Shown here: piece after piece, positions 35,780-47,282 of the stretch
How positions within the stretch are numbered: the stretch's first letter is position 1
Layout: each line of letters opens with the position of its first letter
Made by a program: the position numbers and the translations under genes
Notes under the pieces: model-generated
The model's input: only the letters and a program-made list of their open reading frames with translations
Told to the model about the DNA's origin: nothing
Databases searched by the model: none
Origin: Lunularia cruciata
Taxonomy: Eukaryota; Streptophyta; Marchantiopsida; Lunulariales; Lunulariaceae
Assembly: GCA_948567375.1 (NCBI GenBank)
Contig: OX419761.1
Coordinates: 60,762,501-60,826,500 of the forward strand
Reading direction: 5' to 3'
DNA length: 64,000 nt

Positions 35780-38215
35780 ATGGGAGGAGGGAATGAGAAC
35801 TCCGAATTTGCAGTGAGAAATCATGCGATTCGGAGATTAGATATAATAGCAAGGATCGAAGTCTTGAGCCGACTTCAGATCACTTTTTTGGCATGGAACT
35901 GGAATGTAAGTTTTCCAGGATTCATGACAAAAATCATTGAGAGTAAATGTCTCGATGGTCCTAAGGAAGAAGGGAAGAGAGGAAATCCGGCTCACTGGAC
36001 AGAGTCGGATTGGAGACTCGTACTCAGGAAGGAGGCAGGCTCGGAGTAGGGAGTCACGTTCTTGGGGAAAGGAGAGATAGCCCAAGAAACGCAGGAGGTG
36101 AGAGATGCCTTCTCGTCGAAGAGGACGAAGAATGGGTATAAAGTTGAGAGCTACAAAGACCCTGTGAGGAGAGGAATTGTGAGTGCACTAATGGCCATCC
36201 TGAAGCCGGAGAGAACTACCTATGTGATGAAACACCAAGCGGTGTTCTTTCACAAGTTATTTGCAGGAGAACCGATCAATTGGGCAAGGTGCTTTCACGG
36301 AAGAACGAGGCAGATGGTGTGGAATCTGCGGGATAAGTCTGCTCCACACTACATCGTACCATTTGCAGCACATTTTTACCTCGGGTTAAATTTGCTCAAT
36401 TTGGTGGAGCGCAATAGAATGGTGTCTCATTTCCATCCTGATTTGAGAAGAGAAGTCAACGCGGAGGAGCAGCAATACATTCTCCAAATCTGGAGCACGG
36501 ACGATTACTATGCAAAGACAGGGAAGAATGTGGAGGTCATTGAAAGTACCCCGACAAAGAAGAGAACTCGGCAAGCAGAAGCCGAAGAAAACAAGAAACC
36601 TCGAAAGATGCAAAAAAATAACCCGAGGTGAGGAATGGTGGTGATTGAGTCGGAAGATGAAGACTCAGAAGGCAAAGCCGAGCTCAAGACGGAGGACTCG
36701 GAACGTGAGGAGGAACCTGAGCTGACATTGCAAAGTGGAGATACAAGCAGTGACAGTGAGGAAGGAGGAGAGATGACATCGGTACCAGCAGCTGAAGAAT
36801 ACGAAGAAGAAATGCAAGCCGAAGTAGAAACCGAAGACAATGCGGCGCTGGAAGATGAAGTACTAGTGCGTGAGGAGAAGAAGATCGTAGTATAGCGAGG
36901 AATTTGCTCGAGACGGAAGGCAAAGTGTGAAGCGAGACCGAGTAGAGTGAAGGAAGAGGTAGAAGAAAGCTCGGGCAGTGAGGCATTGATCCCGATACGA
37001 AGACTCCAGAGAAGAAGGTGAGTATCGGGAGAACACGAGGAAAGAAGAGAGACCACTCCGCAGGAGGACGAAGTTGCCAGTAATGGAGTAGATTACCTGC
37101 AGACGGTAGTATGCCCGCTATTGGTGAAGATGGAGAAGAAGAAGAAGGAGATGCAGTCTACTTGTCCAGAGGTAAACACTGTGTTGTAGGTCTTATCAAG
37201 ATTAGAAGAAGAAAACTCGGAGTTGAAGAAGAGTATAACCCGAGATGAGGAAGAGAGAGAAGTACTGCAAGCGGAAGCAATCAAGAGGAGTCAGGTAATC
37301 GAAGACCTGAAGAGAGAAGTGAGTTATCGAGAAGATCTTGCGAGGAAGAGTGACATCGCAAGGGAGAGACAGGTAGCGGAGCATGAAATCTTGAAGCAAC
37401 AGTTTGTTGATTCAAGAGTCGAACTTATCCATGCTATGGCGAGGGTAGCATCAAAGGATCAAGAGCTCGATCGAGTGATGGAGAGTATGGAGGAGAAGAA
37501 GCAACTCTGGCAACGAGAGTTGGCTGCGAGATATAGAGAAGAAGAGAGATTACGAGAATTACTTTGTAATCAGGAAGAGAAGGTTGAACAGAAGGAGAAA
37601 GAGAAGGAAGCGGTGAAGGCCAAACTCAAAGAAGAATTGGCGATGTACAGAGAGGAATGGCTTGCAGATCGAGAACGAGAACGCAAGACAAGATTGGAGC
37701 CATTGAAGGAAATAGTCCTCAAAGTGAACACGATGTTAAGTACAGAAGCCAGCGTTCGAATTGAAGAGACGAGACTGCACGAGTTGAAATTGTTGGTGCA
37801 GGAGACGAGGCAAAGACAAGCAAAAGACACCGAGATGAACACCTTGTTGATTAAATTGAGAACTCGTGTAGATAGGAAGATATTAGAGGTAGAAGACAAT
37901 ATTGCGATTAGATTAGACTTAGTGAGAATAGAGTTAGAAAAGCTTCGGTAGGATGTTAAGGCAAAACCAGAAGTAGATAACATAGGAATCCAAATGTCTT
38001 CGGAGTTGCCCTTAGAGACATTAGGGAAGAGTGGGTCGAACAATGAAGAGTTAGATAAACTACCCACTAGTGCAATTTCAGATCAGGAAAGAGAATTGCT
38101 AGATCTAGTAGAAGATGTAGGAGATCTGAAACCCGAGGAAAAGATAGTAGGAAGTAAGATTACTTTGGGTTGGGGTTTGAAAGCCGAGGAAGAAGTAGCC
38201 ATCGGATTGGATTAA
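35780..38215 (+). pseudogene. LTR-encoded (U3) protein, unknown function: globular, acidic and coiled-coil
   Basis: I do not recognise this protein with confidence. One frame runs 811 codons without a frameshift (it could begin at the ATG at 35,642) and is broken only by stops at 36,047, 36,629, 36,893, 37,019, 37,187 and 37,949. In copy C, two of these align with CGA and CAA. Layout: residues 1-283 look globular (Trp-rich FLAWNWN; blocks YVMKHQAVFFHKLFAGEPINW and HYIVPFAAHFYLGLNLL); 284-372 are acidic; about 450-720 form a long Glu/Lys/Arg/Leu coiled coil; 724-811 are an acidic tail. The block pattern recalls plant transposon-protein domains of Athila-type ORFs, which is only a guess. The stop position is shared by nine LTR copies. 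Confidence 0.75.
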
Positions 38216-38331
38216 TAACAGATTTGAGATTTGAAGGGGCAGATATGAAGAGGTGCATTGTCATTTCGGATCTACAGGTTAGAACAGTTGTTGTAGAACG
38301 GTATAGTTGTTAGAACTGTCGATTGCTTCAC

Positions 38332-38339
38332 TATTTAAG
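38332..38339 (+). promoter_or_regulatory. TATA-like box (TATTTAAG) of LTR I
   Basis: It lies 117 bases after the U3 protein stop and about 670 before the LTR end, and is conserved in A, C, F and H. It probably starts the genomic RNA, which would place the protein frame entirely in U3. Confidence 0.5.
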
Positions 38340-41097
38340 AGTGGCATTCGTAGTATTATGTTGTTCAGTGCTCATTATTTTTGAGAATAGATAAAGCAAA
38401 GTGTTGTGAAGCAGTGCTCGTCGCTTGAGCTTGATTCCGAGTATCAATTTCACAGTGTGTTTGTGAGTGTTTGGAGAAATTCAAAGTGCAAGTCAGAGTG
38501 TTTGTTGGATGTTGGATTCCATAGCCTTGATCTTCATTCTGTGTGTTTGATCCTGAGTGAAGTGCAATTGAAGCAATGCCTTGACAAATTTGAGAGGAAT
38601 TGTAGTGTTGGTAGTATTCTGTATTTGTGAGTGCAGTGCGAAGTTGATGTGAAGCAATTTTGATCGAGGAAGTTGTGCCTTCAGTGGAAGGGTGGAACAC
38701 AATTCTGAGGCGAAGTTGTTTTGCAGTGAAGTGCCATTTTTAGGAGAGCCTAAATCATCACAATCAAGATTGTTTTGAAAGATTTGATGGATTTGTGATT
38801 AAGGAGTGTGAATTTGTGACAAGACTGCGAATCAGTGCTTGTTACTCTCTTCTGGGTGTGGTTTCTACCTGAGAGACTAAAGAAGAACTCAAGAAGAACT
38901 GAAATTGTTACTTTGCTTTGTATTTGGACATTTCTGACTCGTATCTCTGCGGGAACAAACTTTACTTACCTGATTACCGCAAAAGTGATATTTTCCGGGT
39001 TGTCACATTTTCAATCACTTGGTTTTGTACTACTGCATCTAATTGTAGTACTTCCCTCTCCTCCTCACCTTAGATTATACTCTCCTTCAACTCCAAGTTT
39101 TCTTCCTCTAATCTCACTAACACCTGCAACATAGTCTTCACCTCTGGACACTTTGACTACATCTCTTTCTTCTTCTCCTCTTACTTCACTAACAACAGGC
39201 ATACAACATCCCACAGATACTCTACTCCTTCATTTTATTTTACCTTGACTTGCGGTCTTTTCTCCTTCTTTGCTTCTTCTTCACTGGACACTCTTCTTCT
39301 CAGCCGCAATTGCCTTATTGGGATGGATTCTTTGCTTCCCAAAATTCCACTCTACACTTCTCTCCTCCTACTTGGTCCCACCTTATACATTGCCTTCTTT
39401 ATGGAATGAACTCCCCTTGGAATGATCACTCTCTTCTCCTCCTTCTATGGAACTTCTCTTCTTGTCTCGGGCTACATTCTTTTGCTATCTCCATCTTTTC
39501 TTCTTCCTCCTCTGGTATTGGCTTTGTCTCCACGCCATCTTCACTCTTGTTGCTTGCTTCACCACTCTGCAACATGAGTTTTGGTTCTTCATCCTTCTCC
39601 AAGTCTTTTGACTTGTACTCGGCTTTGCCTTTTGATTCTTCACTTGACAACGCAATTACCACCAAGTCCTTCCTTGGGTTCATATTCCTGGTCTTCCAAG
39701 ATCTTGTCATGGCTACTTCTTCTTCTTCTCCTTGTCGACTCATCTTCTTTGACTTTGGAGTATTCACCTTCAACTGCACATTCTACCCCGTTTGTGCATA
39801 GTACTTGTCACTGCTTCTAATCTGTAGAATGTATTGCTGCTCCTTTGCATCAGCATCTCTTCTCAAATCGGGATGGAAGTGCAACACCATATTGTGTCTC
39901 TTTGCCACATTCAGCAAATTCAATCCTATATAAAAGTGGGCTGCAAATGGCACAATGTAGTGTGGAGGCGACTTGTCCTACAAGTTCCACACCATTTGTC
40001 TTGTGCGTTGATGAAAGCACTTTGCCTAATTGATTGGCTCCCTTACAAACATCTTATGGAAGAACACCGCTTGATGTTTCATGACATAAGTAGTTTGCTC
40101 CGGCTTCAAGATAGCAATTATTTCCCCTACAATGCCTCTCCTCATAGGGTCCTTGTAGCTCTCAACTTTCTAGCCATTCTTTGTGCACTTTGAAGAAAAT
40201 GCATCTCTCACTTCTTGGGTTTCTTCAACTTCTTCTCCTTTCCCCAAGAATGTGGCTCCCTACTCTTCACCCACCTCTCTTCCAAGTACTAACCTCCAAT
40301 CCGACTTTGTCCAACAAGCCAGATTTCCTCTCTTACCTTCTTCCTCAATTCCATTGAGACATTAACTCTCAATGATCTCGGTCATGAAACCTAGAAAACT
40401 AAGGTTCCAGTTCCATGCAAGGCATGTGATCCAAAGCTTGCTCAAGACTTCTATTCTTGCAATCACATCTAATCTCCAAATTTCATGATTTCTTATTGTG
40501 AATTCTGAGTTCTTCTTCCCACCTCCCATCTTACTCTCTTCCACTCTAGGTGGATGGCTACTCTTCCGATTGACTCTCGGACTAACTCTCCTATCGTCCT
40601 CTCGACATACCAACACTTCTCTTACTACACTTCCTTTCCCATGATCTCCCTAAGGACGACTCCTTAATGGTGATGGAAAATTACTTATCATCTCTTTGTC
40701 TCTATCCCAATTCTTAAAGTGGCATGCCTCCTCCATCTTTCTTCACTTTGAGTTTCTACCAAGAAATCACACCTCCTGCATACTACTATCATTGTCAATT
40801 TTCCCTTGCTCATTGGCAAGCAATTTTTGTCTGAGGTACCTTCTTGAATGTCCAACCTTGAAGGAAAGTTGTTACATTGTCCTCGCCTTGGGTTGAGCAC
40901 TCCCGAGCCAAATTCTCCTTACTTTGGGTTGAATGTTGATAGGGCCAATCCGAGTACTTTGTCTTTTGATACAAAGTCACTTTACCTCGGGGTACAACCC
41001 AAAGACACCATTCTTCACCTTTTGATGTCATACAGGCACAATATGACTTCTCCTATACACTTCTTCAAAAATAAGAAAAAAAAATGTGGGTACCACA

Positions 41098-44000
41098 ATA
41101 TAACAATTGAGGAAGAGAGACCTCAAGGACGGATTCTGGCTTTGAAAGAAGAATAGCCAAGCCTCAAAAATTTTAAAATTGATACACGCTTGGGAAAGAA
41201 GAAGCGTGATCCCAAAGAAGCATGAAAACTACTTCTTTGTCTTCATGAAAGACAAAGAGGCTGCATCCAAAAGCAATTCTTTCTACAAAGGAGGAGAAGA
41301 TTTTAGCAAAAGCTAAAGCCAAAGCTTTGCAAAAAGAAATCCAAGAAGCAATACAAAGAACTTGAGAGATAAGTGTGGAGGAGGATACAAAGACAAAGCC
41401 TCCAGTTTTTCGGGCGGACATCAGATCTGAAGTAAAGGAGCTGATACAAGCTGAGGTGGGTAAACTTGAAGAACCTCGGATCAAGACCACAGGTACTCCG
41501 TTCACCATCATGAAGCACCCTGAAGTCCAATTTGATCAAGGAGAGACTTCACACTTGAAGATGAAGGTGAAGAAGGTGAAGTTGGGGGGGTACTCCAATA
41601 CAATATGATGGCATCTATGAATGCTAATGTAACATTTAAGCATTGTGGGAGGACAACAAGCTGTACAAGAAATAGTTAAGTTTAGCCCTCAAGAAAGTAA
41701 GGGCAATGACCAAGAAGGACTTGCCAGCAATCTATCATATTGAACAAGAAGATTTAGGATCTACCAAAGTGGATGTGGAGATCACAAGTTGCATGATAAC
41801 ATCAATACCCATTGATTCAGGTTCTTGTGTAAATGTCATGACCAAGGACATTGCAAACTGGTTGGGGTACCATACATTTGAGCCAACACCCCAAATTCTG
41901 AAGTTTGTGGACCAAACTAGGAGATGGCCTTTGGGCATGCTGTCAAACATCACTATGATCATTAGAGGAGTGCACTCCAAGTTGAATTACATTTTGTTAA
42001 GACTAGTGACCAAAAGAGGTTACCCATTGTTGATCAAAAGACCTTGGTTGTATAGTGCCTAAAGTTGTGTAAATTGGCACCAACAGAAGTTGAGGTTTAA
42101 GGACATCTCATACAAAGACCAGAAGCTGGTGACTATGAGTTGGATGAAGGTTCCCCACCTCAGGGAGACAACTTATTCAGAAGATGAAGATGAATCCAAA
42201 TATTCATTGTCTCTGTCCTTAGATGACTCCAAAGAGGAAGTCCAAGTCAATTACTTAGAGTGCTACAAGGTTAAGGTCAAAGATGAAGACCATATGACCT
42301 TGCCTCATGAGAACATGATTTGGAAAAAGGGGGTTTGGTTGCTATTTGAATCTGGTTAAGCCAGGTTAGTCATGTTGAAGGAGTCATCACATAGATAACA
42401 TTGTCTTGTTGGAGGAGTTGGCAGGATACACTACCCTATTTATAGAGTACCAGGATGTATTTTCCTGGTTCATCAAATGTCGGGTATTCCACACCAATTT
42501 GGAGAACATTGGATTGATGTTGTTGAAGGTGCAATTCCAATACATAAGCAAAAATTATTGATTGAACCCAAAGTATTTTCTCTTGGTGAAAGACAAATTG
42601 ACAAGTACTTAGGGGCCGGAATAATCTTTCTCATCTTGAGCAATGAGTGGGTTTCACCTATTTTCATTGTTCTGAAGAAGAAGACTAGGAGATTTAAGTG
42701 TGCCAAGATTTTCATAAGTTGAATGCAGTCACAAGGAAGGATCATCATCCCTTGCCTTTCACTAATACTATTTTGGACCAAGTAGTTGTTTATCTTTGCT
42801 ATAGTGTTCTTGATGGATTTTCAAGCTATAATCAAGTATCTATCCAAGAAGAAGACAAGGACAAAGCCACATTCACTACCAATTGGGGCACTTTTGCTTA
42901 CAATCAAATGCCCTTCAGGTTGTGTAATGCTCCTGCTACTTCCTAACGAATAATGAATGCAATCTTCAAAGATTTTCTATGCAAATTTGTGGAAGTCTTC
43001 ATTGATGATTTTTGGGTGTTTGGGCAAAGATAAATACATTTGGATTACCTTCGCCAAACTTTTGAAAGGTGTGATTTGCCAGCTTGTCATTACACCTAGA
43101 GACATGCTTCTTTGCAATGAAGAAGGGTATTCTTTTGGGGCATCAGATCTCAAGCCAAGGTATTGAAGTTGATGTCTAGAAGGTGAAAGTCATCTCAGTT
43201 TTGGAATCACCTAAAAACATTCAGGAGCTAAAGGCCTTCTTTGGACATGTCAAATACTACAAACGCTTTGTATCAAACTATATGGTGCTTGTTGCACCCC
43301 TAACAAAGCTTCTAAAGAAGTCCAAAGACTACTTGTGGGAAGCAAAACAAGAAAAAGCTTTCCAATAATTGAAGAAGAAACTAGTTGAAGCACCAATTAT
43401 GAGGGCACCAAATTGAAATGCCCCTTTTCATGTGTATGTGGATACTTTTTCCATGGCAATCAAAGTCATCTTACGTCAAAAGGATAAGAAGAAGAAAGAT
43501 TACTCAATTACTATGCAAGCCGACAACTTTCAGCTGCAGAAAAAAATTATTTGACTAATAAACAAGAAGCACTTGAAATAGTATATGCCTACAAGAAGTT
43601 TTGCCACTATTTATTAGGTTAAAATTTTGTCTTCTATGTGGATCATTATGCTCTACAACATTTGGTCAAGAAGGTGGATTTGTTTAGGCAAATTGCAAGA
43701 TGGATCTTGTTGTTACAAAAATTCACATACACTATACAAGTAAGGAAGGGAGCTTTTCATTTAAATACGGACTTCCAATCCAGGTTGGAAACTTGAGACC
43801 AAGACTTGGAAGTTGATGATCAGTTTCCTAATGAAGAGTTATATCATTTAATGGCAATGCAAAGTACAAGGTATGCGGAAAAATATCATTATCTACATAC
43901 TTGCCATTATCTTGTGGGATTGGACCCAAAGCAAAGGGTAGTCTTCCTTAGAAAGATGTGACCGTACCAACTAAAACACAACATTTTCTTTAAAATGGGC

Positions 44001-45176
44001 AAAGATGAAGTACTTTGGAGATGCTTGGAGGCACACAAAGTTGGAGGAGTAATTGAGTCCTTACATTTAGAAGTATCAAGAGGACACTATGCCCTAAAAA
44101 ATACTATAAAGAAGATTCTTTCATTAGGGTATTGGTGTCCTACAATTTATAAGGACACTCATGCCTATATACAAAGTTGTGATGCTTGTCAATAAATAGG
44201 AAAGCCGAAAGCTACTTCCCAATGGCCTTTGAGACCAATTTTTCCATTGGCCTTATTTGAGAAAAGGGAAATTGATTTTGTGGGTCTGATTCAACTGGTG
44301 ACCCAACTCATGAGGAAGAGATACATCTTGGTGTGCATTGATTATGCTACCAAGATGGTTGAAGCCAAGGCAACTTGAAGAGATGATGCAAAAATAGTCA
44401 TAGAATATTTCTTCCAAAATATCATCTCATGTTACGGATGTCCTTTGGAATTGGTCAGTGATTGGGAGAACCATTTTTTTAATTCCATGGTGGAAGCATT
44501 AACCAAGTACTTCCAAATTAAAATCAAAAGACAACTCCTTACAGTCCAAAAATGAATGGACTAAAAGAGAAGGCCAATGGATTATTAAGCAAAATTTTGA
44601 ACAAGGTGACGGTCAATTATGCCTACAATTAGAACAGAAATTTACCTATAGCTTTGTGGGCATATCAAATGACTAAACAGATTACAACCAAACAAACTCC
44701 ATGCTTCCAAACATACAGATTGCATTCCGTACTACCAGTTGAATTTGAAGTATAGATATATCAGATTTTGTGTGAGGAACATTTGTCAAAGGAAGAAAGT
44801 TAGGATCTTTGATCCATCAACTAATGTGGTTAGAAGAGAGACAAGACAATGCAATGCAAACCACAAAGGAAGTCCAAGAACAGCAAAAAGTCAAGCATGA
44901 TAAATCAATTAAGCTTGTTGCTGTTTAGGAGGGCAATTTGGTGTTGTTATACAACAATCACAAAATATTTTTTCCAGGCAAGCTACACTTAAGGTGGGTG
45001 GGGCCCTACCATGCATTGCACATTTATAACAATGGCTCTATTCAACTTGCAGACTTTGAGGGCAATCCATTTGCAACCCGAGTGAATAGGTGGAGAGTTT
45101 AAAATATATTAGACCATGGACCCGGCCTTGTATAAAGAAAGCACTATTGGTGTTCACGGGGATGCTCACATTTGAG
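41098..45176 (+). pseudogene. pol: Element E gag end and pol: protease, RT, RNase H, integrase (decayed)
   Basis: It continues E gag across LTR F. The protease keeps an intact active-site motif, IPIDSGSCVNVM (about 41,805-41,845). RT lies at 42,690-43,030 with TRKDHHPLPF and F-I-D-D-F (Asp pair 43,004-43,009), the Athila/Tat pattern. RNase H follows at 43,180-43,700. The integrase zinc domain has a complete HHCC set (44,060-44,195, ending SCDACQ); in the core the acidic residues in CIDYAT, SDWENH and GLKEKANG remain. Stops and frameshifts are frequent. No extra gene fits between integrase and the LTR. Confidence 0.85.
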
Positions 45177-45184
45177 GGAGGCAG
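45174..45184 (+). other. Polypurine tract of element E
   Basis: GAGGGAGGCAG lies just before TGTGGTACCC at 45,187, as in element A. Confidence 0.8.
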
Positions 45185-45186
45185 TA

Positions 45187-46865
45187 TGTGGTACCCATAT
45201 TTTTGTTTTGATGATTTTTGAAGAAGAAGTGTATTGAGAAAGAAAAATTACAATCAAAGAAAGAAGAAAAGAATGGACTTATGTGTCTTCAGAGTAAACC
45301 CAAAGAAGTTGACTTTGGGTTGCGAAAACAAAGTGCTTGTATGGGGCTTACAAAGAGGCAAACCAAAGAAGAATATCTTTAGAATGCGAGGTTCAGGCCA
45401 ATACAAAGAAGATGTAACAACCTTTTTGCGGGTCAAGCTACCCAAGAAAGTACATTTAAAGAAATGGCAGAGGTAGGAGATGAATACTTTTAGAGTGATA
45501 AGAAGCAAACATGCAAAAGAAGTAGGAATGAATTTCAAAATCAATTGAATAATGATTGCACCTCAAAGTACTATAAAATTGACATTGCACGGGGGAAATT
45601 AAACATGTCAAGAAGATACCCTGTCCCTTTGAGTAGCCATCTTGTAGTAATGCACATCAAGAAGCGGATTGAGAGTGAAATTTTCCAAAGACCAAAAGAG
45701 GTTATAGTGTTGCTTCCAAGAGAAGGGATAATCTTCCAATGCTGAAGAACTCATGAGCAAATCATAGCAAAGAAGAGTAAGAATTCACTCATAGTGAGGA
45801 GTTTCACAATTTGGCAATTAGATGGAATAGCTAGAATCGAAGTGCTAAGTAGACTTTGTATTATATTTCTGGCCTAGAATTGGAATGTTAGTTTTCTAGG
45901 TTTCATGGCAAAGATAGCTGCTAGTAATTGTGAGGAAGGCCCTGAGAGGAATTAACAAGGAAGAGAGGAAATTTGGCTTGATAGATTGAGTCAAATTGGA
46001 ATCTAGTATTGGGAAAGAAGCAAGAGATGCAATTGAGGTCACCTTCTATCAAAAGTGTGAAGCTGTAGAAGAAACGCAAAAATTAGGAATTCCTTCTTCA
46101 CTTTGTGAACCAACAATGGCTACAAAGTGGATTCCTATTAGGATGCAATTAAGCAAAGTATTGTGGGAGCACTCATGGCAATGTTCAAGCCAAAGCAAAC
46201 GACATGCATGAACATGTAGTAGGTGGTCTTCTTCCACCAAATGTTTGTAGGAGAAAAGGTGAACTTGGCAAAGTGTTTCCACCAGAGAACAAGGTAGATG
46301 ATTGGAGGACCAATTCACCACCACACTACCTTGTACTATTTGCAACACATTTCTATATGGGATTAAATCTGCTAACAATGGAGGAGAAGCATAAGATAGT
46401 TTCACATTTCCATCTTGATCTTTGACGAGAAGCCAATGAAGAGAAGCAATGATACATTCTACAATTGCGGTCTAGTAATGATCATTTCATTAGGATGGGA
46501 TAGAGGAAGATGGTGGAGGAAGAAGTCCAAAGATGAAGAAGCAAACTAAACTCAAAGGAGTAGCATTACCCTTGCCACAACAAAAGACCCGAAGACTAAA
46601 CATGCAAGGTAAGGAGGCAGTGAAGAAGAGGCTTTAGGTAGAGAGTCTGAAGAAGAGACAAAGTCAAAGAGAGAAGACTCCAAAGAAGTTGAACTCACAT
46701 TGTAGAATGAGGAGTCTGGTAGTGAGGCCAAAGGTGAAGATGAAGTCTAGCAATGAGTCAATGCAAGGATGGTAGAAGATGATGAGTTCCATGCAACAAT
46801 TGATCAAATGGAGGTAAAAGTATGAAGACCAAGAAGAAGAAGAAGAAGAGACTTTGATGGAGTGG
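45187..46865 (+). mobile_element. Element E 3' LTR, front part
   Basis: It starts TGTGGTACCCATAT after the polypurine tract and carries decayed U3 frame remnants (45,990-46,860). It stops abruptly at 46,865, where the J LTR (TGTAAAAGACC) begins. The remaining 2 kb are not found on the other side of J, so a deletion accompanied or followed the J insertion. Confidence 0.85.
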
Positions 46866-47268
46866 TGTAAAAGACCAAATCCAAGGCAAGAAATAGGAGA
46901 ATGAAAACTCACATTGGGACACTTGAATGACGGAAAACTCCAAATGCCTAGCATGAACTTTGGCTTTGATATTTATAGGTAGCATACAAGACCCTTGAGA
47001 AGCTTCTCAAGAAGCTTCCTTGAGCCTCTTTCTTAGAGTGCAAGCCAAGTTAATTAGGAAGCTTCTCAAGAAGCTTCCTTCTAGAAGCCACCTACTTGGC
47101 GTGTAAGCTAAGCTAGTAAGAAGCTTCTAAAAGCTACCTGCTTGGAGTGCTAGTTGGGAAGCTTTCCAAGATGCTTCCTAGATGCTTTTGGAATATTCTA
47201 GGCTAATTTGGCTTATTCTCTACTTCGCTAGCCTTACTAACTACGTTGCTAAATTCCATACTATTACA
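46866..47268 (-). mobile_element. Element J 3' LTR (403 bp, reverse)
   Basis: On the plus strand it runs TGTAAAAGACC to CTATTACA (5-bp inverted ends TGTAA/TTACA). A reversed polypurine tract (47,271-47,282, TTCCCCCACCGC) follows. It is homologous to LTR K at 63,555-63,977. A TATA box reads ATATTTATAGG on the plus strand at 46,969-46,979. Palindromic AGAAGCTTC motifs fill the upstream half. Confidence 0.9.
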
Positions 47269-47282
47269 TATTCCCCCACCGC

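Larger units (their letters stand above)
35229..39007 (+). mobile_element. Solo LTR I (3.78 kb), best-preserved copy, target duplication TTTTC
   Basis: It starts TGTGGTGCCCACA and ends CGGGTTGTCACA. TTTTC stands directly on both sides (35,224-35,228 and 39,008-39,012) and the LTR F sequence continues across. There is no internal region, so it is a solo LTR. G+C looks higher than in sister copies, as expected for a copy with fewer C-to-T losses. Layout: 5' U3 (35,229-35,610), TATA box, long reading frame (to 38,215), TATTTAAG box (38,332), R-U5. Confidence 0.95.
34323..40529 (-). pseudogene. U3 reading frame in LTR F, split by solo LTR I
   Basis: The proposed start is an ATG at 40,529 (MGGGKKNSEF) and the stop is at 34,323-34,325. 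LTR I (35,229-39,007) cuts it in the coiled coil. Readable sections are the N-terminal part at 40,362-40,529, the conserved HYIVPFAAHF-like block near 39,960, the acidic section at 39,426-39,780 and the coiled coil at 34,640-35,150. At 40,260-40,262 it carries a TAG at the same codon as LTR I. Several further stops and shifts occur. Confidence 0.65.
25022..41097 (-). mobile_element. Solo LTR F (3.8 kb), split into four pieces by G, H and I
   Basis: The pieces are 25,022-25,362, 31,963-32,122, 34,021-35,228 and 39,008-41,097. Together they give about 3,785 bases, the family's full LTR length. The start on the plus strand is TGTGATAACTTGG and the end is GTGGGTACCACA. Flanks are GTATG (25,017-25,021) and ATATA (41,098-41,102), each one base from GTATA, which is the sequence at this point of gag in intact element A. 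F is therefore a solo LTR inserted in E's gag. Confidence 0.9.
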
